NCBI GenBank assembly: GCA_001692895.1
Contig: KV748203.1
Coordinates: forward strand, 1,642,330 to 1,706,329
Source of the DNA: Cenococcum geophilum 1.58
Taxonomy: Eukaryota > Ascomycota > Dothideomycetes > Gloniales > Gloniaceae
Reading direction: 5' to 3'
DNA: 64,000 nt
Below the pieces are notes generated by a model. The model was not told where the DNA came from. It saw nothing but the letters and a program-made list of their open reading frames with translations, and searched no databases. Positions 22,341 through 33,566 of the stretch are shown here, piece by piece (the first letter of the stretch is position 1; every line of letters begins with the position of its first letter). A program made the translations under genes and the position numbers.

Positions 22341-24076
22341 ATGCGCAGACGAAGTAGATCTCCGCTCATTTATGAGAAACCTTCAGTTGAAGACACCAAT
22401 GTCCCCAAACAGTGGATTCTCACTATGAAGGTAGGTGCAATTCCTCTAAATATATCCTAGCGATATAGGTCCAGCATTTCATTCCAACTATACTTCGTGA
22501 AAAGAGGTCTGTAGCGTGTGTGACTCATATATGACTGTCTTGAGCAGTTCTCCGCTGCTTGCTCACAAGACCTAATGAGCAAACAAGCCATCAGGTTTAA
22601 AGTGCTCTGCGCAAGCTAACGCTTTATCTGCAGGATCGTACACCAGTACTGCGACATGCCATCGCGGAACCAAACTGCACTCACATCGACATGGATAGAC
22701 TGTTTGGACATCATCAATGCCAATTGTGCTTGATATTTCCTGCATTAGGATGGGTCTATGTTTGTCGACAAGACAGCTATCAACAGGGCACGGCTATATC
22801 CGTTCCTACTAAAACTCCCGTGGAACTCAAATTGAACAGCCAATCACTACTGCGGGCAGAGCTTCAAGCCATTGGACTTAGCAACTCAGTCATTGAAGCA
22901 GCCGAGAAGGACTTCTACACGCTAGAGCAACTTGAGATACTCAAGTTTCAAAAGTTGCATCTGAAGCAGGTGATTTCCCTTGCGGTGCAAGGCTTCTCAA
23001 ACAATAAGTGCTCAACACCCATCACCAAGTCCTCCGAGAACAACCCGCCTGTTACCAACATTGGTGGCGCAAGCGTCAGCGTGACAAAAAGTGATAGCGT
23101 CAATAACCGCTCGGTCGAAACTCCTGAACATTCAACAAAGAAACTCAAGCTTAAGCATAAGACCCAGCTCGCTCCGCCGTGCACGTTCAAAGCCTGTCAC
23201 ACCTGTCGTCCCTATTATAAGGATCGGATCTATATATCGTTTGGGGCCGTATTCGCCGGGGAAACTGCGCCATTGACGGCCCAAGACGCCGCGGCACTTC
23301 CAATCGGCAACGTGAATGTGCTAAGGAACATCGGCCTTCGGCAGCCGCCTCGAAAACATCTGCTCACGGACGAATCTGCCGAGGTCTTTTCTGGTAGCGC
23401 CAGTCAATTCACGACCCAGACTACCCAATCGGAACGCGATGACTTAAGTCGCATCAGACAATCTGCTAGGAACTTCTATCCCTTAACCCGTTGGGGTCCT
23501 TAGAGAATTCGCTACTGGATTTGACTGGGCACCTGCATTAAACCGGGTTCTCCGATTGGCTGGTCCCTTATCGATAACCGTAGGACCCAAATCAACGGGT
23601 TAAGGGATAAGCTTGGCTCAAGAAGCCTAACCGAGCTTCTGAACGAGTTTCAGATGGCCGGGCTTCGAAAGAGCTTGAAGAGTGCTTTCCATAACGTGTT
23701 CAGGACAGGCCGAGAATCGTCTTCCGAAGGCTCAAACATCACTTTACCACTTTCCGGTACCGGCAAGCATCGAAAGCTCGACCAAAACGTAGGCGAATTC
23801 GACTTGGGCTTACTCAAGAGGATCCGGAGCGTCAGGAGGAGGGCTTTGGAAGTTGCACGAAATGGCTCGATGCCCATTGTGGAAGTCGTGGAAGGTAATG
23901 AAGAGGACTACGTGGCCGAGGCAAACGGTGATTCGCTCGACAGCTCTGAAGATTCTTCCGACTACTCCGCCTACTCTGGTTTGTCTGAAGGAAGCGAAGT
24001 CGAGGTCGATGGCGGTGTTGCGTTGACTGAGGAAGCAGTTGAGATGCATACCCCAGACATCATTACGCAAGTTTGA
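22341..24076 (+). pseudogene. Uncharacterised ascomycete protein gene split by a MITE
   Basis: Exon 1 is 22341-22430 and ends at GTAGGT. A 203-bp intron follows. Exon 2 runs from 22634 to 24076, interrupted by a 127-bp MITE at 23480-23606. Before the MITE there are 312 codons, with Cys motifs CQLC and CHTC (part of CTFKACHTCRPYYKDR), which suggest a small zinc-binding site. After it, 155 codons remain in the same frame (MITE plus 2-bp duplication is 129 bp), with a Ser/Glu-rich acidic tail ending EGGVALTEEAVE-like (read as DGGVALTEEAVEMHTPD). I recognise this as a conserved family without a known function. Removing the MITE and one AT restores a continuous frame. As it stands the protein ends with seven MITE-encoded residues at a TAG (23501-23503). 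The allele is probably truncated unless the MITE is spliced out. Confidence 0.75.
23480..23606. mobile_element. 127-bp MITE in a coding exon
   Basis: The ends are inverted repeats: CCCTTAACCCGTTGGGGTCC at the left, and GGACCCAAATCAACGGGTTA followed by AGGG at the right (a few bases loop out). A direct AT flanks each side (23478-23479 and 23607-23608). If AT is the duplication, the coding frame on both sides joins perfectly; a TA duplication would leave a TAA stop, so coding evidence favours AT. The element carries no gene. A diverged relative may lie near 25860-25912. Confidence 0.8.
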
Positions 24077-24579
24077 GATATCAACGCAACCCAAAAAGTG
24101 CTACGAAGCCTGTTCACAGATGGTAGAGCTCATAGGATCGCCCCCGATAACGCTATATTCTCACTGAGATAAGCCGACTTGGTTGATGTACCATACTTTG
24201 TTCCACGGACTATGCATAATAAGTTACATCCCAGTCGGGTATGTTGTTGCCATTGGAAACTTTCGGCTAAACGTGTCCCCGCCGCGATGTCTCGGATTAT
24301 TTGCATTATCGGGCGTCACAACTGGCCGTGGTCTACATTCGGCCATATTTCGTTTTAAGCGACACTTTACGTATGTATCTGAGGATTAGCATGCGCATCG
24401 TGAGGCCTTATCTAGAGAAAGCTAGCTGTCCAGTCTTCACGAAGACTTTTGTATTCATAAGAATAAATACAAGTATAACATTACATGATCTCTCTAAATA
24501 CTCAGCCTCTATGTACGCAGATTCCTGGTATCATTCTCCCAATCTTGACTCTTCAATTCCCTCCCCTGAGAATTATTTC
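24077..24579. other. Gap between convergent genes
   Basis: About 500 bp lies between the ends of the MITE-split gene and the PEX11-like gene. It presumably holds both 3' untranslated regions. No gene or repeat is seen. Confidence 0.4.
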
Positions 24580-25602
24580 TTAAGCCGTATGCCTCCACTC
24601 CTCCCTCAACGCTACTGCTCCGGCCACCATACCCAAAAACCCCACCCAGGCATCACCCACCACGCCCTCCTCAACACTCCAGTGCACCGTCAGCGGTGCA
24701 TATGCCATATTCGACACCGCATTGCACCACCATATCCGGTCCTCTTTCCTCCTCTCCTCTCGGCTCAACTTCTCTTCCTTCTCCCCATCCCCAACACCCT
24801 TCCCCTCATCCTCCTCCCTCCTCCGATAATACCACAGCGCACCGAGCCTCACGCCCTCAAGCCCCACATGCGCCGCCCAAAACCGACAACTCCACACCCA
24901 CCACCTAGCCTGCCTCTTTGCGCCCACCTCACCGCTCCACCCCGCCGTATTCAGCACGCCCTTCGACGCGAGATAGGCCCCGTTCTCCAGCGCCTGGTAC
25001 GCCGCGCACGCCGCTACCTGACCCCACGTCACGGCGCGCAGCAGCTTCTCTTTCCGTCCCGCGCCGGCTGCTAGCGGTGTTGTCCAGGTCCGGCGGCCCC
25101 AGGAGTAGATGCCGAACAGGCCCCACAGACGCACGAAGATGCGGTAGTCGGAGATGAGGTCCGCGAGGGCTTTCGAGCTGGTGGTCGCGTGCGCGAGCAG
25201 CTGCGTCGAGGGCGGCGCGGGGAAGGTCGTTATCAGTGTTTCGCCAGGCAGCAGGGCTTCAGATGCCTTTGAGGCGATGGAGGTGGCGAGAGATGTCAGG
25301 CGTGCGGTGAGGGCGTGGTTGAGGAGGGAGTGCAGCAGCGTGAGCGTGTAGCTAAGGGTGCAGAGGAGCGAATCGGTGCCCGAAGGTGTGGAGAAAAGGC
25401 GTGAGAGGCGCAGGAGGAGGCTGTCGGAGGATTTAGCAGCTGTGAGGAGGCGTTGAATGGGGAGGATATGGAGGGCTCGCATGCGGGGGGGTGATTTAGG
25501 TAGTGGAGATGAGGGCTCGGCTTCTGGTGGGGAGGTTTCAGGAGGTGGGGGTTCGGTGGAGGGGATTGTTGTTGTGGACGGTTGGTCGGGTGAGGACTCC
25601 AT
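24580..25602 (-). CDS. PEX11-like peroxisomal membrane proliferation protein
   Basis: This is a single-exon frame of 340 residues, starting at ATG 25602. The first 40 residues are Pro/Ser-rich. The core starts at HILPIQRLLTAAKSSDSLL and includes SDYRIFVRLWGLFGIYSWGRRTW (about 150-172), which is typical of fungal PEX11C/PEX11-gamma proteins. Then come WGQVAACAAYQALENGAYLASKG and a C-terminal helical part with a charged insert rich in Glu/Lys (about 260-285). Family members coat and elongate the peroxisomal membrane before division. The gene is GC-rich, has no stops and looks functional. It is the second peroxisomal membrane gene in the island, 3.3 kb from the PMP22-like gene and on the same strand; this may be coincidence. 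Confidence 0.88.
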   Translation of the reverse strand: MESSPDQPSTTTIPSTEPPPPETSPPEAEPSSPLPKSPPRMRALHILPIQRLLTAAKSSDSLLLRLSRLFSTPSGTDSLLCTLSYTLTLLHSLLNHALTARLTSLATSIASKASEALLPGETLITTFPAPPSTQLLAHATTSSKALADLISDYRIFVRLWGLFGIYSWGRRTWTTPLAAGAGRKEKLLRAVTWGQVAACAAYQALENGAYLASKGVLNTAGWSGEVGAKRQARWWVWSCRFWAAHVGLEGVRLGALWYYRRREEDEGKGVGDGEKEEKLSREERRKEDRIWWCNAVSNMAYAPLTVHWSVEEGVVGDAWVGFLGMVAGAVALREEWRHTA

Positions 25603-26912
25603 CGTGTGTGAGGACAGTGGAAGTTTTGAATTGGATGTGTGGGAGAACTCTGTGAGGAAGGGTGATGGATATATCCAATCTGGTGTTTATCGTGATGCAA
25701 AATGACGCCGATAAGCCGAGGTTGGACATTCTTTCCCGGCGATCTCACGTGCCGTAACTTCAGCGGCTACGTAGATATCCCTTGGCTGGTGTCCGGAGCT
25801 TATCGATAATTGGTTGAACCGTGCACGAGAACACCAAAAACTACGCAGGACACAGCCACCTGATTGACTGATCCTTATCGATAGCTTCTCAAACCAGCGG
25901 GTTAATGGATAACCGTAGCTTATGGGCTTTTGACGGTTTGGAACATCAAAACTAATGCCTCAAATGCTCAATTACAAACATTTTCTTAATAAAAGCCATC
26001 ACGCAGCATTATCTACGGTATTAATAAATTGAAGCTTTAGTTTTATATAATCAAGGCCTTTGAGTGAGCCGTTGCTGCCGCAGCTTGTTATCTCATAAAT
26101 CCGACGCTCCGCAGAAGATTCGGGCGACACGGGGTAATGCACGGACGCTGAAAAACTCCTAAGAGCATACTAACTCCTGCCAAATCCCGCACTTAATTTA
26201 GCCCCCTGTATCCCCCTATTATCCAGTAAATCTTCTATAAAGCGTCTAAGGGCTTATAAGCGTCGCTTTATATAAGGGATATTTTATCCCTTACTAGAAT
26301 AAACGCAGCCACCTCGCGTAGCGAGGTTGTGAGTCTCGCTGTTGTGACGTTAGGTGATAGTCACGCAATGTAGATTTATATAATTATATAATATATTAAC
26401 AATAGCCATTCACATAGAACCCTCCAGCGCTAACCTACTACCTTAATTAGTTAACTAAACTCATATTACAGAATTTGCCATCTCACAACTATATGGCTGG
26501 AGCGGGTCGGCCGTCCTCCCTACTAGCGGTGGCAACGTTAAGGGTCAAATCATCATTACAGTTTAATGGCACTTATGGACTGGCCTACTTAACCACGTGA
26601 CGTTGAGTCGTTGAAGCTCAGCCACTGTATACTGCCTCCAACCCCGTTATTATCACCAAACTCATTCCTTTAAGCGTTCTTCCATAAACGTGCCACCCAG
26701 GACAGTCGGAGTTCTTTGACTGCTCGACACGTACACGTCTTGCTATATCTACTCTGTCTCCGAATCGAAACAAAAACTAGTACTTCACAAGGGTAGGGCC
26801 AGAACGGGTGGGACCTTTATACTGCCCCACGTTCTTCCATTGAATCTACAAGCCAGCACGGTCGCTCAAGCTGTGCACATCTTGCCTACATCTATTCGTA
26901 TGATTTCCTTAG
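25603..26912. other. Intergenic region with a MITE relative and an AT-rich patch
   Basis: The first part should carry the PEX11-like promoter. At about 25860-25912 the order GATTG-CTG-TCC-TTATCGATA...CGGGTTAA-GGATAA follows the right half of the MITE at 23480-23606 and may be a diverged copy. Between 26150 and 26460 the DNA becomes AT-rich with RIP-like texture and contains CCTCGCGTAGCGAGG, a 15-bp palindrome; this may be a small repeat remnant. No gene is seen. Confidence 0.4.
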
Positions 26913-27629
26913 CTAGAGCTCTCCAACAACCCTCTCCTCATGCGTCTTTTGCGGCTTGAAAATGGCAAGAACTTCACAATCTAAAAGCTCAAGAGAACAA
27001 TTGCTATTGCTTAAACCAAGCTCCTCCAGGAACTTACGCCAGATAATCAACATATCAATTCCCACAAACATACTCATATATCTTAAGCAAGGTATCAACA
27101 TACAAGTATTTACTACTATGGTCCGTTCCACTCATATCAATTAATAACCTTGCTCTTCCACCTTCCAACCGCTCCTCTAAAGGCAAAGATTTATCCCTCC
27201 ACATTTCTAACCCATTTTCATAAGTAATGCCTCGATAGGTCCTAGCGGTAATCCACTGGACATCAAGTGAATACCCCGACCGGAACTTCTCAATAATTGA
27301 TCGAAATCGACTATCGCCCTAATGGTCCCGCATAGACACCACTTCCTCAAGCGTACTCTTCAAATCCCTCTTGAAGTCCTCTCCATGCTGACTCAATACC
27401 TCATCAACCCGAGACGAGCGCACAGCACCCAACTAACATCCGTGAGCGTGACGATGGCCCGGTCGTTGAGTATATAGGCAAACTGCAAATATCAATATCA
27501 AAAAAAAAAGAGCAGTAACAACACCATAGTCATACCTTTACCCCCCAACCCGTTAGTCCTCTCCTCCAACACACTCAAACGCGAGAGGGCCGCATCAAAT
27601 TGCTCGCGAGTGATGTAGGTAGACGCCAT
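26913..27629 (-). pseudogene. Unidentified degraded gene
   Basis: A minus-strand start at 27629 opens MASTYITREQFDAALSRLSV and runs to a good donor (AAAG/GTATGA at 27535). A 53-bp intron ends in TTTGCAG at 27483. After that the coding-like frame changes. About 27440-27100 reads as a soluble protein (SRVDEVLSQHGEDFKRDLKS, then IIEKFRSGYSLDVQWITART) with a TAG in place of a likely CAG. The last part (27131-26913) is in another frame. I do not recognise the family. Frameshifts plus stops suggest decay; alternatively I have missed short introns. Confidence 0.4.
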
Positions 27630-28614
27630 AATATATATTCAAAGGCGTACGAGTGCTTCAAGACGCGTGTACACATGGAAGGGAAATAAGAGAAGAGGAG
27701 GAGAGGAGAAAGATCCCCCCTATTACCCCTCCCCAAAAAAAGACACATCACCACGATCCTCAACACCAATTAAACAACTTGCCGAAACACAACAGACTTA
27801 CAACAGAAAATACACGTCACCACAACTCTCGGCGACACCAATCAAGAACGTGCCTTCCATGGGTCCCATTGTGGTTCCCGCCGTGGGTCCCGTTTCCACA
27901 GCTCGGTTTCGCATCTCGCTCCTCTTCCGAGACCCTTGTCGCAAGAACGAGAATGAAGGAAAATGGTAGATGTCAAGGATGTGAAGAGGACAGGCCCATC
28001 ATTGGCGCTGAGGATTATTGTCGATCCAGATCGGGTTTTGAATCGGGTTTCCTTACCACCGTCTTACTACTGTCTCGGTCAGCGACTCGGTCATCGACGT
28101 AGTCTACTGCCCCTTCTTCCTTATGTATATATAGAGGCTATAGAGCCACATTCAATAGACAGACTCCTCACTCTTTACTTACTCATCGGTGCACGGACTA
28201 CCGATCGACAATTATCTTATTTGAGAAGAAGCACAGCTGTTTCAAGGTCTCCACAAACCTCTCCAGATCATCAAATCTAGCAATGTTCTGGCGGCAATTA
28301 TACCCGTGAAACGGTCCTCAGTGCCGTTAGCCCACCACCACCGATTGTCTAGGTACCCGTGCACCCTGTAGAAACTAGGCAGATTTGGACTGCGGAAGCG
28401 AGACCATGGCTACGGCGATATATTCGGGCGTGACCCGCGCTTTATCTTTCCTAGCCGGTTTACAATTTATAGGATAAATTAGCGGTGTTTCTAGCGCATA
28501 AACTCGCCTAAAGCTCTCTACAGTTTGTCTACGATAGCAGGGAGGGCGGCCGACCCGCTTTGGCTACACCCTTGTGAGGATCTACTTTTTATCGGTAGGG
28601 GGCGTACTTAGGCA
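27630..28614. other. Border zone of the gene island, no gene identified
   Basis: About 1 kb of mixed composition. Open frames on the + strand (27653-28280) show no domain, and their overlaps suggest chance. The stretch ends at the GTCTCTTT target site of element C. It probably includes the promoter of the degraded minus-strand gene. Confidence 0.35.
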
Positions 28615-28737
28615 GTCTCTTTGTTGACTCAGCATGCTCAGACTAAGAACCCGATAAATATCCGCTGCGCGGATTATCGAATATCCACAAGCTAACCTAT
28701 TTGGTCGATCTATCTGTTTCTTGGTCTGGGCCACTTT

Positions 28738-29509
28738 AATAGGCTTTTAGAAGCCGAGCCGCTCTGTTTGTATAAGGCAAACTATTAACTTTAACGAAAT
28801 TAATGTAAGTAACCGCTATGTCTATTATCCTGTAAATACCTATATTAAAATCGCCTTAATTAGCTCTCTAATTAATAGATTTTTTAGAACTAACTACTAG
28901 CTATAGGTGTATCTAAAAGGCGTTAAAGAAACCCCTTTACTTTATCTAGCAGGAGCCAGTCTTCTTAAGCTTTTAATAATAAACTACCCTCTCCATCAAC
29001 TAATACTGCTAGAGGATTAAGAGATATAACGGATATAGTACCTAAGGGTATTAGCGGTCTTGTCTTACCCTTATTATCTCCCCTATTACTATCCTTAGCT
29101 TAAATGCGGTCCTTAATAGCCTACTTACCGCTACTAAACTATATAGATCCCTAAGAGGATAAAGAAGTAGGAGTTAATAAAATATCTACAATATCCGCAA
29201 TATCCGCTAAAAGGATATCCACAGCAAAGAAGGTCTAGGTAATTATTAACTATTTTAGGCTATAGTGGATATCTATAGAAGACCTAGCGCTTAAATAGAT
29301 TATAATAGCTAAAGGTTTACGTAAGGTACTAAAGAAGAAAAGAGTAAAGGAGCTCCTTAGTAAACTTCTAGAGGATGCTAATATCCTAAATATCTATACT
29401 AAAGAGATAGAGAAACGCGGTATAGTAGGTACTAGTATTACTCTTACTATTTAGGGAGAGCTTAAAGAACTAAGGGAGAAAGAGTTACTATTTAGCGGCT
29501 TTAACTAAT
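28738..29509 (+). pseudogene. DUF6589-like pseudogene of element C, 5' part
   Basis: This is homologous to 9440-10213 (minus) of element B. The frame reads NVSNRYVYYPVNTY and YLAGASLLKLLIINYPL, the same as B, with TAG at the former start region. It is interrupted at 29509 by the chromovirus and resumes at 38202. Confidence 0.65.
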
Positions 29510-29734
29510 TGTGAGATAAGGATATAGATAGGGAGTCTAATAATAGAACAATAGGTATATTGTATAGACAGAGACAAATCCTTAAGGGAAAAGGAGGAGT
29601 CTGTGTATAAGGTAGGAAGGGTTTTCCCTAGGTACGTATAGAGCACGTGCCTTATGGGCGAGTCACCCCTAGGTTATTTTAGGGTCGCCTATACCTTATA
29701 GCTATATAACTATCTACTTAGGTTTCACCTAATA
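29510..29734 (-). repeat. 3' LTR of the chromovirus
   Basis: It is homologous to 37973-38201 over its length, with mainly transition differences. It starts TGTGAGATAAGG and ends ACCTAATA. A C-rich run (CCCCCCCC, 29737-29746) follows on the + strand; on the coding strand this is a G-rich polypurine tract, as expected just before the 3' LTR. Confidence 0.8.
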
Positions 29735-30992
29735 ATGCCCCCCCCTTTAAAAAGAGTTGTCCCCGATCCTTTATATACTTAAGCCTTAATAAAACCCCAT
29801 AAAAAACCTTAGTAAGGAAAAAATTTAGAGGGGAAAAAGCGTCTTAATTTTGCGTATAGAGGGATAGGTAGTACATATACGCGGCGCGAAGATATTAAGG
29901 AACTTTAACCGGCGGTCGAAGTTGTCTAATTAGTTAGATTTACCTTACTAAGACTCCCCCACATTTAACCGAGCTAGTAGTGATTTTATATACCCAGTAT
30001 AGAAAATCCTAATTAGTCTATTTAATAGGTAGAGCTAGTAGAGCTTAATACCGTCGCCTAAATTTAGTAGACCAGAAATATTCTAAAAGCTTACTTGCGT
30101 AGGCAGGTTGCTAGTACCTCACGGGTTAGTTATAAGTTATTCATATATAGCTAGATTTATAGATGGTAAGGCTATATACCTATTAAATCCGCTACTAACC
30201 CTGATTTAGCCTTACGCTATACTAGCATAGCGCTATATATACTTCGCGGGTAGGTTATAGGTTACTTATATACAGCCAGGTTTAGGACGGCAAGGCTATA
30301 TACCTATTAAATCTGCCGCTAACCTATGCTTTAGCCTTACGCGTTATCTATATAGCATATATATAAAATAGTATAAGTTATTAGTACAAGTTACCACTAG
30401 CGGGTCACTAGTAGGTCGTGGACCCCGGTTAAATAGACCCTAGTTATAAATAGGCTTATTCTCTAATATATAAGTAATCTGCTTAGCTAGTATAGAGTAA
30501 TAGACTAAGTCTAGGAAGGGTGCTTTTTAAATTAAGCTTCGTTGCCGGTATACGCCGTAGCTTTATTTATAAGTCACTAGTATCGCCAGGTTGCGTTAGA
30601 GTATAGTTTATATAAAATATTAATAAATTAAAACTTCACCCTATATATACGCCGTAGTTCTTATAGCAATTATTACTTATTCTTTAATCCCTTAGGACGT
30701 CCTCTACTCCGCTTTAATACAGGTTATATTTTAATAATAGCGCTTACTTTTCGCCTACGCTTTAGCTATAAGGCTAGGATATCCCGCTTACGGTACTTAT
30801 CTAGCAGTTATTAACAATTCTTAAGTTCTGTCTTATATTTCCATTTATTATACTTATTTAGCTATCCTAGCTATTTAATAAGGTACTGCGGTTATCTAGT
30901 ACAATCCTAGTAGGTAACGATTACTTCTACTTCCTAGCTGCCTTCTTTAAGCTCTTTTACTACCGGGGGTTAAAACCTAGGGCGTAACCTAT

Positions 30993-31194
30993 TGTTACGG
31001 CACTGACGCGCGTAACCTGGATAGGGCCTAGTCAGGGGGGTTCGCTTACGTCTTGGCTCCATATATATAGACGTGTCCTTTCCATGACCTTCTTCTTCTC
31101 CTTATCTTAATATCCGGGTCAATAGACTACTAATTATACAGGCTTGCATACGTTCTACGGCGCTCGTGCCTCGATTAACTAAGTCGCTGTAACA
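30993..31194 (+). repeat. 5' LTR of the non-autonomous element
   Basis: It is 202 bp, TG...CA, with short inverted ends TGTTAC/GTAACA. It contains a TATATATA stretch near 31066 that could be the TATA box. Confidence 0.88.
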
Positions 31195-32355
31195 TTATAT
31201 CAAGATCCCTTAACCGATCGCAGGCTGTTGTATCCCAGGTTAAAGAAGCCCTATAGCCTAGGGTAGTTGATGGGTAACGGAGCCCTATATACTAGTAGGT
31301 AAGGAAGGAGAGCCTAACTTCTATAACAAAGAAGGCAGGAGACGCACACTCTAAGACAAAGCAGGATCATTGTCATTGAAGTCCTGTGGTGGCTGGGTAT
31401 GGAATCCCTACACCGTGCAGGCACCCTCATTAAAGTCCTACACCGTGTAGGCACCCCTCATGTTCGATTCTTTTTTTTCTCTTCTCTCTACCTAACGGCC
31501 GCCTATGCTATGGGGAAGCACGTGCCGAGCGGTAACCTCTTTCCGACCGTACGATCTCGTCGACCGACCGAGCAACGCGTATATCTGTCAACCGAACGCG
31601 TACACCTACCGACCAATCAATCGATCGAACGACAACCCTTTAAACGACCACCGTACGTCTCTATCGGACGCTTGCACCGTACTACTACCTAAATAGTCCT
31701 TTTTAATGGATACTAAGCTACGTATACTGTGAGGAACGAAATCGGTTNATACTGAGACTAGTGCTATACACTGGCTGCGAAGAACGACCCCGACTGATAC
31801 TAAGTTGTACAAGCTGCGAGGAACGAAATCACTAGGACTATCAACGCTGGCATCACTCTGCTATTAACTACCGATCGTGCCGATATGCATACGATCCATA
31901 TACTCGACAACAGTAGCGCTAATACGCCTGCTACTACGACCTAACTACAACTGTGCCGATACGCCTACAGTCTTCTAACCGTACGATCGTGCCGTTACGC
32001 CTGCGATCTACGACTTCCGCTTATATCGTACTGCTATAACAAACGACTGCCCTGCCACAGTCGACGAGACCAATCAATAGCCCGAGCTCTACGTTTAACC
32101 TACTATCACAAGACAACCGATAGACGAGCTCTGTGCTCGACCACTATCGTTACCGCCGCTAGTACCGTACTACTACCCAAACACAGCTGCTCCTACCTGC
32201 AGCTAAACCTTAATTCGACCACTACTGCTCTGCCTGCAGCATCTCATCGACTACTACTGCCCCACCTGCAGCAAATAACTACAACTGTACAAGAGGTAGA
32301 AGACAAGCGCCTAAGAATAAAGCTTGAGGGCAAGCTTTTTTGAAGGGGGGGGTAA

Positions 32356-32557
32356 TGTTACGGCACTAACGCGCGTAACCTGGATAGGGCCTAGTCAGGG
32401 GGGTTCGCTTACGTCTTGGCTCCATGTATATAGACGTGTCCTTTCCACNACCTTCTTCTTCTCCTTATCTTAATATCCGGGTTAATAGACTACCAATTGT
32501 ATAGGCTTGCATACGTTCTACGGCGCTTATGCCTCGATTGACTGAGTCGCTGTGACA
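32356..32557 (+). repeat. 3' LTR of the non-autonomous element
   Basis: It is 202 bp and pairs with 30993-31194. Differences are only C/T or G/A, for example GACGCG versus AACGCG near the start. Confidence 0.88.
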
Positions 32558-33373
32558 CCTATAAGGCTCTAGTAAGGAGACATAGAAGACTAGGTAGAGC
32601 CGTACTATAGTAAATAGGAGCTCTAGCTTATATACTTGCTGCCCTACGCGCTCTAGGATTTAAAACGGTCCTATAAACTTATAGTTAAGCTTTTTATAGG
32701 GACGTTTCGTGCGGATGTTCTTAGAGGAGAATAGGACTTATTTACCGACGGCGAAATGCTTAGCTAGGTGGTGACGATTGTAGTATTTTACCTAAAGCTG
32801 TTAGGCGTACATTATTAACGCCGTCGCTACCTTACGTATAAGGCGCAGGCGTTATAGATACGTCTCTATAAATTTAATATTTGTTAACTTAGACCCCTCC
32901 CTACCTTATTAGGCGTCTTAGACGCCGTCTAGGACTCCGTCTAGGACGTTTAGCAGCTAGCTATAGGCGAGCTTAATAGGGGAACGCTTTATTATAGTAT
33001 AGACCTTAAAGTTATAGACAAAGGCTATTTCTTTAAGTAGGGAGGCCCAATTAGACTGTTCCTAGTTTGTAAATATGCGTAGGTATACCTTAAGCTCCTA
33101 GTTCTAACGCTCTGTTTAACTATCTATTTGCAGGTAAAATGCGGTATTAAGTTTACGTTAAACATAGAGATAGTAGCATATAGTGCTTTAGTACTCGCTT
33201 ATAAATACACTACCCCTATTAAAGATAATATTATCTAGAGGCCCTATTTATATAAAGACTCTAAATAAGAGTTCTATAAGTTACGTAGCATTAATTATCT
33301 TATATACTAGATAGTAGCGCACTAGCTTTATAAAACGGTCTATAAGGATAAGGACGGAGTTATACTCTACGCT

Positions 33374-33566
33374 TGTGACGGCTCGAACCATTGAACAAAT
33401 GTCTTAACGTAGACTTGAACAAATGCTTCTGACACGAAGCGAACGAATGCTGTATTACGAAGATATCAAGGTGAGGAGCAAGAGAAGGTGGTGAGGCCAC
33501 GTCTATATACACACGCCAAGTCTTAAGCGAACCCCTGACTAGGTGACGCGCTCCAGCGCCGTCACA
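33374..33566 (-). mobile_element. Solo LTR related to the 202-bp LTR family
   Basis: A 193-bp unit begins TGTGACGGC and ends GCCGTCACA, with the 5-bp duplication ACGCT at 33369-33373 and 33567-33571. Its reverse complement shares blocks with the 202-bp LTRs (CTAGTCAGGGGTTCGCTTA, then ACTTGG and TATATAGACGTG-C), so it is the same or a sister family. No internal sequence is present, as expected after LTR-LTR recombination. It has little RIP damage, so it is younger than its host. Confidence 0.85.

Larger units (their letters stand above)
30993..32557 (+). mobile_element. Young 1.57-kb non-autonomous LTR element
   Basis: Two 202-bp LTRs (30993-31194, 32356-32557) start TGTTACGGCAC and end GCTGTRACA. 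The exact 5-bp duplication CCTAT lies at 30988-30992 and 32558-32562. A polypurine tract (GAAGGGGGGGGTAA) just before the second LTR sets the + orientation. The interior (about 1.16 kb) is far less AT-rich than its host and has no recognisable gag or pol; its longest open frame is 97 codons with no known domain. This fits a TRIM-like element mobilised by a full-length relative. The LTRs differ at about a dozen sites, all transitions. One N lies in each half (31748, 32449). Confidence 0.88.

Noticed and set aside
24301..25157. Plus-strand ORFs opposite the PEX11-like gene
   Set aside because: The minus frame is a complete, recognisable protein; GC-rich antisense frames are expected to stay open.
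27653..28280. Overlapping + ORFs at the island border
   Set aside because: Three frames overlap with no recognisable domain; Ser/Arg/His-rich chance frames are likely.
31399..31692. 97-codon ORF in the small LTR element
   Set aside because: Low-complexity composition with repeated CGAACG/CGACCG motifs and no Gag or Pol motif; not called as a gene.
33374..33566. Possible tRNA-like element because of GGCTCGAACC near its start
   Set aside because: The sequence is the end of a solo LTR with a 5-bp duplication; no cloverleaf could be drawn.
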